From: Pseudoalteromonas rubra | GTDB lineage: Bacteria > Pseudomonadota > Gammaproteobacteria > Enterobacterales > Alteromonadaceae | Assembly (NCBI RefSeq): GCF_005887095.1 | Contig: NZ_PNCI01000001.1 | Span: 1-64,000 of the forward strand | Direction of reading: 5' to 3' | DNA length: 64,000 nucleotides | Shown here: piece after piece, positions 1-7,978 of the stretch | How positions within the stretch are numbered: position 1 is the first letter of the stretch | Layout: every line of letters starts with the position of its first letter | The notes under the pieces: generated by a model | Database searches by the model: none | Seen by the model: only the letters and a program-made list of their open reading frames with translations | What the model was told of the DNA's origin: nothing | Position numbers and translations under genes: made by a program

Positions 1-313
1 ATACTGTTGTCTGTGGCATTTGAATTGTACTTGGGATGGTTCCCGGCTCGTTGGCCGGGATGACGAGAGGAGTTGTGGAATTGGGGCACCTTTGACACAG
101 GTGATCAAACGACTGTATTGTCACCACACTCCGTCATCCCGCACTCACTCTCTGTCATCCCGCACTCACTCTTTGTCATCCCGCACTTGATGCGGGATCC
201 ACCTACCGGCGACTCGGTTTAACAACTTTAGAGCGATATCTAAGAGCGCATACTGTTGTCTGTGGCATTTGACTTGTACTTTGGATGGTTCCCGGCTCGT
301 TGGCCGGGATGAC
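1..313. repeat. palindromic repeat block A (left of GIY-YIG gene)
   Basis: This block holds the right part of one unit (1-64) and one complete unit (175-313, 139 bp). A unit begins with GTCATCCCG and ends with CGGGATGAC, which are inverted copies of each other. Just inside the left end is a hairpin (stem ATCCCGCA/TGCGGGAT, loop CTTGA). At the right end is a second hairpin (stem CCCGGC/GCCGGG, loop TCGTTG). The left end is stuttered: the start of the unit, GTCATCCCGCACTCACTC, occurs twice at about 133-174 before the full copy. It looks like a REP/BIME-type non-coding element. Short open frames inside it are by-products of the repeat. Confidence 0.93.
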
Positions 314-400
314 GGGAGGACTGGTTTTTATAAAATCACGAAACAGTGGGTGAGATTGTAAGCTAAAATTCTATCACTAGAAAAAGGAAAGGATATCCTG

Positions 401-685
401 ATGCAAGCTTATGTATACATCATGGCTTCGGCTCCCTATGGCACTTTATATACAGGTGTTACGACAAACCTGAAGCAGCGAGTCTGGCAGCACAAGAGTA
501 AAATTGATTTATCGTGTTTTACCGCAAGATATGAAGTATTAAACCTTGTTTATTATGAAACGAGCCAGAGCATTCAAAGTGCAATTAAACGAGAAAAGCA
601 GCTAAAACGCTGGCGACGACGTTGGAAAATCGAACTAATAGAAAAAATGAACCAGGATTGGCGAGATTTGTACTCTTCGATTTGA
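401..685 (+). CDS. GIY-YIG domain small nuclease-like protein (UPF0213 type)
   Basis: This is a 94-residue single-domain protein of the GIY-YIG superfamily, the fold of UvrC N-terminal and homing endonucleases. The two signature strands read VYIM (residues 5-8) and LYTGV (16-20). The family's catalytic arginine is R27 and the metal-binding glutamate is probably E65, in the KREKQLK helix. The length is normal for the UPF0213 family and the ATG follows a clear GGAAAGGA ribosome site. The gene stands alone between palindromic repeat blocks ending at 313 and resuming at 836. The cellular role of this family is not established. The flanking repeats suggest, by inference only, a link to the spread or processing of those elements. 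Confidence 0.9.
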   Translation: MQAYVYIMASAPYGTLYTGVTTNLKQRVWQHKSKIDLSCFTARYEVLNLVYYETSQSIQSAIKREKQLKRWRRRWKIELIEKMNQDWRDLYSSI

Positions 686-835
686 TCAAAGTTTAGATGA
701 CCTAAGAATTGGAGCTTATGATGATGGTTGCTAATAATGTTCTAAACACTGAAATGAACCCACGCGCCGTCATCCAAGTGCCCTCACTCTGTCATTAAAG
801 TGGCCCCACACTCCGTCATCCCGCACTCACTCTTT

Positions 836-1560
836 GTCATCCCGCACTTGATGCGGGATCCACCTACCGGCGACTCGGTTTAACAACTTTAGAGCGATAT
901 CTGAGAGCGCATACTGTTGTCTGTGGCATTTGAATTGTACTTTGGATGGTTCCCGGCTCGTTGGCCGGGATGACGAGAGCAGGTGAAGAACTGGGGGGGT
1001 CTTTGGTGCAGGCGATCAAACTAAGATCGAATTGACTCCATGTGCCGTCATCCTGCGCTCACTCCCTGTCATCCCGCACTCACTCCTTGTCATCCCGCAC
1101 TTGATGCGGGATCTACTTACCGGCGACTCGGTTTAACAACTTTAGAGCGATATCTGAGAGCGCATACTGTTGTCTGTGGCATTTGAATTGTACTTGGGAT
1201 GGTTCCCGGCTCGTTGGCCGGGATGACGAGAGCTGGTGAAGAACTGGGGGTTTCTTTGGCGCAGGCGATCAAACTGCCGTATTGACACCACACTCCGTCA
1301 TCCCGCACTTACTCTTTGTCATCCCGCACTTGATGCGGGATCCACCTACCGGCGACTCGGTTTAACAACTTTGGAGCGATATCTGAGAGCATATACTGTT
1401 GTCTGTGGCATTTGAATTGTACTTTGGATGGTTCCCGGCTCGTTGGCCGGGATGACGAGAAGAGTTGTGGAATTGGGGCACCTTTGACACAGGTGAGTAA
1501 ACGACATCGCATTAACTCGGGACTCCGTTGGATGGTTCCCGGCTCGCTGGCCGGGATGAC
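836..1560. repeat. palindromic repeat block B (right of GIY-YIG gene)
   Basis: Three complete 139-bp units occur here: 836-974, 1089-1227 and 1318-1456. A solitary right-end hairpin follows at 1534-1560. Each unit has the same terminal inverted repeat (GTCATCCCG/CGGGATGAC), the same two hairpins and a well conserved middle of about 90 bp. Spacers are also partly repeated (a stretch containing gaagaactggggg and a following GCGATCAAAC) and carry extra copies of the left end. The gap 686-835 between the GIY-YIG stop and the first unit holds no gene that I can see. Predicted frames on the minus strand here (1117-1308, 1309-1512) translate repeat sequence and are not credible genes. Confidence 0.93.
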
Positions 1561-1643
1561 GAAAGGAGGTTAGATGACAAGTGGGGGGCGGAGTGGTGTG
1601 ACTTTTCAGTCTTCTGTAAATCTGCGTGTCGGCCTAGTCCAAC

Positions 1644-1964
1644 CTAAAGCTGACCGAGAAATGCTTTTGCTGTTTTACGTGCCAGACATTGGGTGACTGG
1701 AGCATTATTAAAGTCCTGGCGGGAAACGTTGACGTTGTCACTTTCCAGTACCTTGTTGGCGGAATGCACCTTAACACGGCAGGTGGTGGTACTGCCTTCT
1801 TCGCTGTAGATTAGTTCTACGCGTTTGGCTTTCATAATTAAGTTTTTGTATGGGTATCCTTCGCTGGTGTAGACCTTGTCAGCCATACCGGTCGATTGGG
1901 CATATACGCCGTTACTTACCAATAAACCAAATAATGCTAGCCCCAATAGTAAATAGGTTCTCAT
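1644..1964 (-). CDS. small secreted protein of unknown function
   Basis: This is a 106-residue protein with a typical signal peptide (about residues 1-22, ending VYA-Q), so it probably acts in the periplasm. The mature part has two cysteines about 30 residues apart (in TTTCRVKV and VTQCLAR), which could form a disulfide. I do not recognise the family; small Alteromonadales periplasmic proteins of this general make-up exist. The start is supported by AGGAGC eight bases upstream. It is transcribed divergently from the LysR gene at 2077, with about 110 bp between the two starts. Confidence 0.75.
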   Translation of the reverse strand: MRTYLLLGLALFGLLVSNGVYAQSTGMADKVYTSEGYPYKNLIMKAKRVELIYSEEGSTTTCRVKVHSANKVLESDNVNVSRQDFNNAPVTQCLARKTAKAFLGQL

Positions 1965-2076
1965 TGTTTTGCTCCTGTTGTGTGTTTTACAGCTGCAAGT
2001 ATTACCCTGTGAGGCAGAGCTGACAAACGAGGAATTGTTTCCTATAGTTAAGAAAAACTTAATTATGAGGTGCGAG

Positions 2077-3033
2077 ATGGCATATAAAATGCCGCCATTT
2101 AAAGGGTTATGGTACTTTCGTGTTGCCGCACAGCTGGGGAGCTTTAAGCTCGCCGCAGAGGCGTTGTTTGTGACTCAGGCGGCGATAAGCCAGCAGATCA
2201 GGGCATTGGAATCGGCGTTGGGGTGTGAGCTGTTCGATCGTCAGGTCAGAAAAGTCACGCTTACCCGAGAAGGTATGGCATTGCTGCCACATCTGACGCA
2301 GGCGTTTTCCCAAATAGAGCAGGGGATAGAGGCACTTCAGGCTGAACCTCAACCTAATGTACTCAACTTGTCAGTATTGTCGTCATTTGCAACTTGCTGG
2401 CTACTACCCAAAATGCCACTGTTCAATCAGGTGAATCCGCACCTGCAGTTGCGTATAGACCCCAGCGACGCCCAGGCCGACTTTCGAAACGGCGACGCCG
2501 ATATTGGTATTCGGTTTGGGCTGGGCGAATATCCGGGGTTGAAAAGCGAATTAATCGCCGAAGACACAGTACTGTTAGTATACAAGCCCGGGCTGATTGA
2601 CCCCAATAAACCTTTAAAAGCGCAACTGGCGTCATTGCCTTTTATTCAGGATATTTGCCCTGATGCACAGCAAGCCTGGACGGCACTGAACCATGACTTG
2701 GGAAATCGCGAGCCGAAACCCAGCCAGATGGGCATAGACAACGCCGCCCTGATGTTACAGGCAGCGGTTGCTGGCCAGGGGGCAGCTATGTTGCGTAAGA
2801 GCTTACTGGAACAGGCTGTATCTTTAGGCCAGCTTGATGTTTATCCGCACTTTTCGTGGCCGTGTCGTTACAAGTACTATCTGGTCGCGCCTGCTGCTCA
2901 TTTTGAATGGCCAAAGGTTCAGGCATTCAGAAATTGGCTTATTGCGCAGTTTATGGGAGGCGAACAGGAAACCCTAACAGCTGGCGCTGGCGGAGTGTTG
3001 GGTAATTCTATGCTAAACTCTAGCTTGGAATAA
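2077..3033 (+). CDS. LysR family transcriptional regulator
   Basis: This 318-residue DNA-binding regulator has an N-terminal winged HTH (about residues 10-68, with the LysR pattern LAAEALFVTQAAISQQIR). The C-terminal part is a periplasmic-binding-like effector domain resembling the GcvA/AmpR branch (RFGLGEYPGL, LLVYKPGL). An open frame continues upstream to 1969. ATG at 2077 is preferred because GAGG lies six bases before it and the family's conserved N-terminus starts there (PPFKGLWYF). The gene is divergent from the secreted protein at 1964 and is followed after 24 bp by a solute-binding protein. The regulated target is unknown; the two neighbours are the natural candidates. Confidence 0.92.
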   Translation: MAYKMPPFKGLWYFRVAAQLGSFKLAAEALFVTQAAISQQIRALESALGCELFDRQVRKVTLTREGMALLPHLTQAFSQIEQGIEALQAEPQPNVLNLSVLSSFATCWLLPKMPLFNQVNPHLQLRIDPSDAQADFRNGDADIGIRFGLGEYPGLKSELIAEDTVLLVYKPGLIDPNKPLKAQLASLPFIQDICPDAQQAWTALNHDLGNREPKPSQMGIDNAALMLQAAVAGQGAAMLRKSLLEQAVSLGQLDVYPHFSWPCRYKYYLVAPAAHFEWPKVQAFRNWLIAQFMGGEQETLTAGAGGVLGNSMLNSSLE

Positions 3034-3057
3034 GTTCTAAAAAGGCACCTTTTCAAT

Positions 3058-3822
3058 ATGGTTGATGGTTTTAAGTTGTTGATTAAATTGCTTATCACTT
3101 CAAACCTGTTACTCGTTTGTCAAGCTGTATTTGCAAAAGAGCTTACGGTGGCTTTTGGTCTTAGCCGCCCGCCTTATGTGGATGAGCGCAGTGGCTCTGG
3201 GATCAGTGTTGAGTTATTTAAACAGGCAGCCGAGCCACTGGGGTGGCAGTACAAAACATTGTTTGTATCAATCAAACGAATGAAACGCCTGGTCGAGCGT
3301 GGGGATATTGATGTAGCCGTTGAAATGTCTCGGGCTCAACCCGGGTTGCATTATTCCGTTCCATTTATCTCTTACAGCAATTATGCAATACATAGCAGTA
3401 ACTCAGATTTTACCCTTAACTCTATGCAAGAATTGGCCAGCCATAGCATTTGTGCATGGCAAAATGCATCTGAGCACCTCAAACTGAATGAAATCGTGGC
3501 CGGCAAAGAAGACTACCTGGAGTTTTCAAAGCAGCGTGATCAGGTTATTGACTGGCTGAATGGTAAGTGTGATGTGATCCTGATTGATGACACGCTGCTG
3601 CACTGGCACTTGTCTGAGCTCAATCAATCGTCATCTGTCGTTATAAACAAGCAGTGGGGTAAAGTGTTATTACCTTTTGAGAATAATCCGCTGTGGTTTT
3701 ACGTTGCTTTTGCCGACGCCCAGCTAAGAGATGAATTTAATGCCAGCCTTAAAAAACTGGTTCAGACTGGCCGATACCAGCAAATAAGAGAGCACTGGAA
3801 TACGGTGGCAAAAGGCAGGTAA
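3058..3822 (+). CDS. periplasmic solute-binding protein (SBP family 3 type)
   Basis: This is a 254-residue protein with a signal peptide (about residues 1-26, ending VFA-K). The mature part is a type II periplasmic-binding fold of the amino-acid-binding family: it opens LTVAFGLSRPPYVDE and later has RMKRLVERGDIDVAVE. No ABC permease or ATPase gene is adjacent, so it is an orphan binding protein. Such orphans are frequent in Alteromonadales and may bind a solute for signalling or simply be secreted. It lies 24 bp after the LysR gene on the same strand and could be cotranscribed with it. Confidence 0.85.
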   Translation: MVDGFKLLIKLLITSNLLLVCQAVFAKELTVAFGLSRPPYVDERSGSGISVELFKQAAEPLGWQYKTLFVSIKRMKRLVERGDIDVAVEMSRAQPGLHYSVPFISYSNYAIHSSNSDFTLNSMQELASHSICAWQNASEHLKLNEIVAGKEDYLEFSKQRDQVIDWLNGKCDVILIDDTLLHWHLSELNQSSSVVINKQWGKVLLPFENNPLWFYVAFADAQLRDEFNASLKKLVQTGRYQQIREHWNTVAKGR

Positions 3823-3990
3823 TCGCAGGGCCTAATTTGAAATGCTTGATGTTTTAGGTGCCAGCCCGAAGGGTAATCAAGGCGTTTATGTGTCTAAGCA
3901 CAATATCGCAGTAGTGGAATATCTCAACCAAAAACTAACCGAGCATCGGTTTTAGGTGGTTGTAGGGCTGGCAGCCCCGGAGGTTGTTGA

Positions 3991-4246
3991 TGGTTACCGG
4001 CTCGTTGGTCGGGATTACGAGAGCAGGTGAGGTGCTGGGGGAACGCTGGCACAGGCGATAAAATGACACCGCGTTAACTCTGTACTCCGTCATCCCGCAC
4101 CATTCCTCGTCATCCCGCACTTGATGCGGGATCTATGTACAGGCGACGCGATTTGGAAATTTTGAGCGATATCTGAAAATCCATACAGCTATATGTGGCA
4201 CTCGAGCTGGATGTAGGATGGTTCCCGGCTCGTTGGCCGGGATGAC
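3991..4246. repeat. palindromic repeat block C
   Basis: One full unit (4109-4246, 138 bp) of the GTCATCCCG...CGGGATGAC family is preceded by a decayed right-end hairpin at about 3991-4018 (TTACCGGCTCGTTGGTCGGGAT, with two changes from the usual sequence). The left end is stuttered: GTCATCCCGCACCATTCC occurs once before the full copy. The middle of this copy has diverged more than in blocks A and B (for example GCGATTTGGAAATTTTGAG). The rest of 3823-3990 holds no recognisable gene. Confidence 0.9.
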
Positions 4247-4258
4247 GGCTAGTTAGCT

Positions 4259-4813
4259 TTAAATCGTCGATGATTCCGGTGTTTTATGCGTACGATAGAA
4301 CTCTTCTCTGGCTTTGGCTTTTACCGTATAAGTGGCAAGTGCACAGCATGTAAAAAAGTAAATAAATAACAGTACGACTGGGCGGAAATAGTCTTTCAAG
4401 TATAGGTTGTCAATGATCCACCACTTATAAAGCCAAACTTCAGCATAAATGATAATGTTGAGAACAATGTCTACGAAGAAAATAAAAAGAAAGCCAATCT
4501 CCTGTAGAGCCAGGTGATGATTATTGTAAACCCGCCTAAAGAAGTCCCACCCCGTTAGGTTATAGACCCACTGTGCAATATGTTTTCTATAAATTATGGG
4601 GATACAGAACACAAGGTCAAAGATAATACAGTACAAGTAGTAGTGAGTAGTCCAGGTAATTGTGATGTGTAATATTGCTTCATCAATGGCTTCTAACACC
4701 AACATAAATAGAAGGAAATAGCGGGAACACTCATATTTCCAAGTTCTAATTAGAGCTGCAATCATGATTATGAATGACAGATGGTACAAATAGTCAGTTA
4801 ATGGGATGGTCAT
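4259..4813 (-). CDS. multi-pass membrane protein, copy 2 of duplicated cassette
   Basis: A 184-residue, very hydrophobic protein with about five predicted membrane helices, of unknown function. It is clearly paralogous to the product of 5550-6083. Shared features include TTHYYLY/TTHHYLY, HLALQEIGFL/HYALQEIGLM and the very similar EVWLYKW. The start at 4813 is chosen because it lies one base after the TGA of the upstream regulator gene, exactly as in the other copy. A longer frame reaching 4903 overlaps the regulator. It forms a two-gene unit with the Xre-type gene at 4815-5117. A regulator coupled to a membrane protein suggests a small sensing, toxin or immunity module, but this is inference. 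Confidence 0.8.
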   Translation of the reverse strand: MTIPLTDYLYHLSFIIMIAALIRTWKYECSRYFLLFMLVLEAIDEAILHITITWTTHYYLYCIIFDLVFCIPIIYRKHIAQWVYNLTGWDFFRRVYNNHHLALQEIGFLFIFFVDIVLNIIIYAEVWLYKWWIIDNLYLKDYFRPVVLLFIYFFTCCALATYTVKAKAREEFYRTHKTPESSTI

Positions 4814-4814
4814 A

Positions 4815-5117
4815 TCAATGTTCCTCGTCGTGCTCATCTTCTGAACTATCTGCATCATTTTTGGTAACAAAACCAAAATACATGCTGACCATGTCTTTAC
4901 CAAAAATTAGAAACAAGTCGAGTAGTTGTGCACTGGTCATTTCGGTTTTACCGCTTTCCCAGTTACTCACGGTGGATTGGTCTACTTTTGAAGTCATTTT
5001 GGCAGCGAGCTCTCGCTGACTGAGTCCCATCTCCTGGCGCATCTGTCGAATAGAGCGTTGTAACTGCAGCTTGAACTTATCAATTTCCTTTTTTCGCTTC
5101 CCTGATGTTGTTGTCAT
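4815..5117 (-). CDS. Xre-type HTH regulator, copy 2 of duplicated cassette
   Basis: This is a 100-residue DNA-binding protein. Residues 18-75 form a Cro/C1-type helix-turn-helix (MGLSQRELAAKM ... DQSTVSNWESGK). A basic N-terminal arm (KRKKEIDKFK) precedes it and an acidic tail (DADSSEDEHDEE) follows. About 70 of the first 82 residues match the paralogue at 6085-6393. The ATG at 5117 is preferred over an upstream one at 5159 because the paralogue starts at the equivalent residue. The gene overlaps nothing and is spaced one base from the membrane protein gene at 4813, so translation is probably coupled. Confidence 0.88.
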   Translation of the reverse strand: MTTTSGKRKKEIDKFKLQLQRSIRQMRQEMGLSQRELAAKMTSKVDQSTVSNWESGKTEMTSAQLLDLFLIFGKDMVSMYFGFVTKNDADSSEDEHDEEH

Positions 5118-5287
5118 TCTTATATCCGCAAGTTTTACGTGGAGAAGAATTTTACACAATGTAAACTGCTGAGCAACAAGTAAAGGTGCGGCTACTGATT
5201 TTAATGAATATATTAATTTTTCTATACTGAGTAGTAGAGATGGTTTGGGGTGAGAACGAAATTAACTAAATAAGCTCTAAGAAGTTG

Positions 5288-5307
5288 AGCCGAGCGGATG
5301 CTCGGCT
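5288..5307 (-). terminator. possible terminator hairpin after the small peptide gene
   Basis: A perfect eight-base stem (AGCCGAGC/GCTCGGCT) with a four-base loop lies about 110 bp downstream of the 49-residue peptide gene, between the two cassettes. It lacks a strong T run on the minus strand, so it may be a weak terminator or only a transcript-stabilising hairpin. The rest of 5118-5419 shows no gene. Confidence 0.4.
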
Positions 5308-5419
5308 ATGAATATATTAATCAGTTTACTTGAGAAAAATTCAGGGGCCTGTAAGCAATGTGTATATAGGAGCGAATCGACCTTTGTTAGCTTTACCTGA
5401 AATCAAGACTATTTAATGG

Positions 5420-5569
5420 TTATTTTTCAGAGCGAGGTTTCTTTTTCTCTTTGGGTGGCTTGGTTGTTATAACAATATGTGCCATAGCTGGGTCGTGTGG
5501 ACCATCTCCTGTTCCACCACCAACTCCACCTTGTACATATTTTAATAGATTAGTTTTCAGTTTTTGCAT
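5420..5569 (-). CDS. 49-residue glycine-rich small peptide, bacteriocin-like
   Basis: This short gene starts with ATG inside the last codons of the membrane protein gene (20-base overlap). It encodes a basic N-terminus (MQKLKTNLLKYV), then Q-GG-VGGGTGDGP at residues 13-24, and a lysine/proline-rich end (KPPKEKKKP). A hydrophobic, basic leader ending in Gly-Gly before a glycine-rich part resembles double-glycine precursor peptides of bacteriocins or other exported peptides. I do not recognise a defined family. It is the third gene of the unit 6393-5420; the sister cassette at 4259-5117 has no equivalent. Overlap with the upstream gene suggests translational coupling. It could also be a non-secreted accessory peptide. 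Confidence 0.6.
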   Translation of the reverse strand: MQKLKTNLLKYVQGGVGGGTGDGPHDPAMAHIVITTKPPKEKKKPRSEK

Positions 5570-6083
5570 TGTAAAATCCTTCCCGTTTAGGGGTGTTAAT
5601 CGTATATGTTAGCAATGCAAAACACATGAGTATATGTAAAACTGTTTGCACGCTAGGCCGAATTGAGTTCTTTATGAACAGTACATCGATTACATCCCAC
5701 TTGTATAACCAGACTTCTATGTAAACAACAAAATGTAATATGAAGCTAATGAAAAAGAGAATCATCAATCCAATCTCTTGTAGGGCGTAATGATTCTGTT
5801 CAGACACTCTCTTGAAGTATCCGATTTTCGTACTTTGATAAATTGAGTGGGCAATATTGGTCCTAAAGAAAACAGGCAGCATAAATGCCAAGTTCATGAC
5901 CATTACATACAGATAGTGATGTGTAGTCCAGTTAAGGCTAGTTTTATACAGAAGTTCATCAACACTTTCCACGACAAGAAGCAGTGCTAAAAAATATCTT
6001 GAGTTTTCAAACTTCCAAGTAGTTACAAGTGCAATCAGCATCAATGGAAGTGGTGCATAAGTGAGTAGTTCAATAAAATCCAT
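5550..6083 (-). CDS. multi-pass membrane protein, copy 1 of duplicated cassette
   Basis: This 177-residue protein has about five predicted membrane helices and is paralogous to the product of 4259-4813. The two align over their whole length with shared WTTH-YLY, ALQEIG and YIEVWLYKW/YAEVWLYKW segments. There are no enzyme motifs that I recognise. The ATG lies one base after the TAG of the Xre-type gene (6085-6393), and its own 3' end overlaps the 49-residue peptide gene. The order regulator - membrane protein - peptide suggests that the membrane protein handles, senses or confers tolerance to the peptide, which is inference from the arrangement. Confidence 0.82.
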   Translation of the reverse strand: MDFIELLTYAPLPLMLIALVTTWKFENSRYFLALLLVVESVDELLYKTSLNWTTHHYLYVMVMNLAFMLPVFFRTNIAHSIYQSTKIGYFKRVSEQNHYALQEIGLMILFFISFILHFVVYIEVWLYKWDVIDVLFIKNSIRPSVQTVLHILMCFALLTYTINTPKREGFYNAKTEN

Positions 6084-6084
6084 C

Positions 6085-6393
6085 CTAAGACTCCTTCTCT
6101 TCTTGTTCTTTTTTGGTGTCTGACTCTTTTTCTGCGTTATTCAAGAAGCCGAAGTACATTGCCACCATATCTTTACCAAAGATCAGAAATAAGTCCAGTA
6201 ATTGGGCACTGGTCATTTCTGTTTTTCCACTTTCCCAGTTACTCACAGTGGATTGGTCAACTTTTGAGGACATTTTGGCAGCTAATTCCCTCTGACTCAA
6301 GCCCACCTCTATGCGCATTTGCCGGATAGATCGCTGCATTTGTACTTTAAACTTGTCAATTTGCCGTTTTCTCTTCCCTGGACTGTTCTTCAT
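6085..6393 (-). CDS. Xre-type HTH regulator, copy 1 of duplicated cassette
   Basis: A 102-residue Cro/C1-type HTH protein, nearly the same as the product of 4815-5117 over the first 82 residues. The recognition region is conserved between copies (DQSTVSNWESGKTEM). The tail differs but stays charged (EKESDTKKEQEEKES). It heads the three-gene unit 6393-5420 on the minus strand, with one base before the membrane protein gene. Because the recognition helices are the same, the two regulators probably bind the same operator and may cross-regulate. Confidence 0.88.
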   Translation of the reverse strand: MKNSPGKRKRQIDKFKVQMQRSIRQMRIEVGLSQRELAAKMSSKVDQSTVSNWESGKTEMTSAQLLDLFLIFGKDMVAMYFGFLNNAEKESDTKKEQEEKES

Positions 6394-6783
6394 ATTATTT
6401 CCTGTAAGAGTTGTGTTGATTAGATTTTACTTTGTTGTAACGTTACTGCAATGTTTAATACCATGCGTCCTGCAATTGATGAAAACATTCATCACTACTC
6501 AGTTTTAAGCCTTATATGTAATTATCAACTTTGTGTTCGCTTTGGTTTTTCTACTTTTTATACTTTTAGAACAAAAAACGCTCAGAACTGTGCGGGAAAG
6601 CACTCAGAAATAAGCGTCGTTGCGTATTTTAGCGCAATGTAAGCTTAAGGTGAATTAGTTTGTATAATGGGTATTGTTTTGCTGCTTTATTGTACGGGGG
6701 TAAATAGCCATGCTGCTGACCTGCAACCTGGTGCAGTTAATTAAGTTAAATTGGCAAACCTAAACACAGTATAGTGGGCTGGT
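6394..6783. other. AT-rich intergenic stretch, no gene seen
   Basis: These 390 bp separate the Xre-type gene (start 6393, minus) from the stop of the 142-residue gene (6784, minus). They must contain the promoter of the cassette. A plus-strand frame at 6451-6642 has no ribosome site or family resemblance and is not called. I see no repeat unit here. Confidence 0.5.
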
Positions 6784-7212
6784 TTAAAGCAGCTCACTTC
6801 TTATAATTCGGGCAATGGAGGTTAAATCTGTCTGGCGGAGCATGGCCTCGCTTTTACTGATCCCCTTGATAGCTTCATAATCATCCAAAAAGAACGCGGT
6901 ATCATACTTATTTGAACGCGCGCATTTAACATAGACTAGCACATAACAATATTGAAATATTTGGTCTAATGAGCGAAAAAAGTCGATATCGCTGGCACTG
7001 ATGTTTGGCTTCACTGTGTCGTTAAGCTTATTCAGATAGACATGCTTGATATAAACCGAACGGCCGTTGCGGGAGTATTTTGCAATATCGTGAACCCCTT
7101 GATTAAAAACGGTCTTAATCTGTACATCGCTCAGTGGCACCAGACTGGAAGTGAACATGTCTGTGCCTGACTTATGCGCCGATGTGGCCCATGATTTAAA
7201 TTGTTCAAACAT
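6784..7212 (-). CDS. hypothetical cytoplasmic protein, 142 residues
   Basis: No signal peptide or membrane helix is visible. The protein is of mixed composition with a central stretch FQYCYVLVYVKCARSNKYDTAFFLDD. I do not recognise a family. The ATG is preceded by AAGGAGCC at good spacing, so the gene is very probably real. It is flanked by long intergenic regions and appears monocistronic. Confidence 0.65.
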   Translation of the reverse strand: MFEQFKSWATSAHKSGTDMFTSSLVPLSDVQIKTVFNQGVHDIAKYSRNGRSVYIKHVYLNKLNDTVKPNISASDIDFFRSLDQIFQYCYVLVYVKCARSNKYDTAFFLDDYEAIKGISKSEAMLRQTDLTSIARIIRSELL

Positions 7213-7544
7213 CTCTTGGCTCCTTCAAGTATTGTTGTTCAATGGGTTGTATCTCTGGTTGCTATGTCCTTTAGTTCGTATTTTTTGAAGAGATTGTTAT
7301 GCAACCATGTTGTTATATTGTTAAATCATAGCCTAATTGAATATTAATGTGTTCATTAAATGTAACTTATTTAACGGGAAACTTACTACCCAGCCCTAAG
7401 ATGCTGTGCTGAGCGTGTTTTTCGTTATCAAAATGTTGCTTTTTTGACCTGTAAGCACGAGCTTTAGTATCGATTGCTCATAAGCGCATGTAATCAAATT
7501 AACACTGCAATAGCCCCACACACCGTCATCCCGCACAACTCCCT

Positions 7545-7662
7545 GTCATCCCGCACTTGATGCGGGATCTACTTAACGACAACTCGGTTTGGCTACGTTT
7601 GAGTGGTATCTGAGGAACCATGCTGGCTATAGGATGGTTCCCGGCTCGTTGGCCGGGATGAC
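7545..7662. repeat. palindromic repeat unit D (short form)
   Basis: A single unit of the GTCATCCCG...CGGGATGAC family, shortened to 118 bp by loss of part of the middle. A stuttered left end (GTCATCCCGCACAACTCCCT) precedes it at about 7525. The rest of the gap 7213-7978 shows no gene. Immediately after the unit (about 7663-7745) the words gaggt-gagc-gga repeat loosely. The TetR promoter must lie in the last 200 bp, before 7979. Confidence 0.88.
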
Positions 7663-7978
7663 AAGGTGAGCAGGACGAAAAATTGAGGTTAGCAGGATGA
7701 CGAATAGAGGTGAGCTGAACGAAGAATAGAGGTGAGCTGGATGATGTGCGTATCGGAAGCCGTGGAGAAGTTCAGGATCGAATCACCGAGCAGGAAGCGC
7801 TAAACAGGCACCCTCAGCCTTGCTATTCATCAAACCACCGGGAATTGGAGAATTGTTTCTGTGGTCAAAAATTATCAGTGCCCTAGAATTACTTTATTCA
7901 TCAACTGTTGAATTAACGTACTGCTCATGCGACTGGCGATTGACTGGTACGTAACGAGCAGAGACATACAGGAGCATT

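Noticed and set aside
1117..1512. Minus-strand open frames with RSKVVKPSRR and similar ends
   Set aside because: They translate the palindromic repeat units and spacers; the same frames recur in other blocks (13738-13950 and 13992-14192), so they are repeat artefacts, not genes.
2394..2635. Frames on both strands inside the LysR gene
   Set aside because: Shadow frames of the well-supported LysR coding region.
6451..6642. Plus-strand 63-residue frame
   Set aside because: No ribosome site, low-complexity composition and placement in the promoter region of the Xre cassette.
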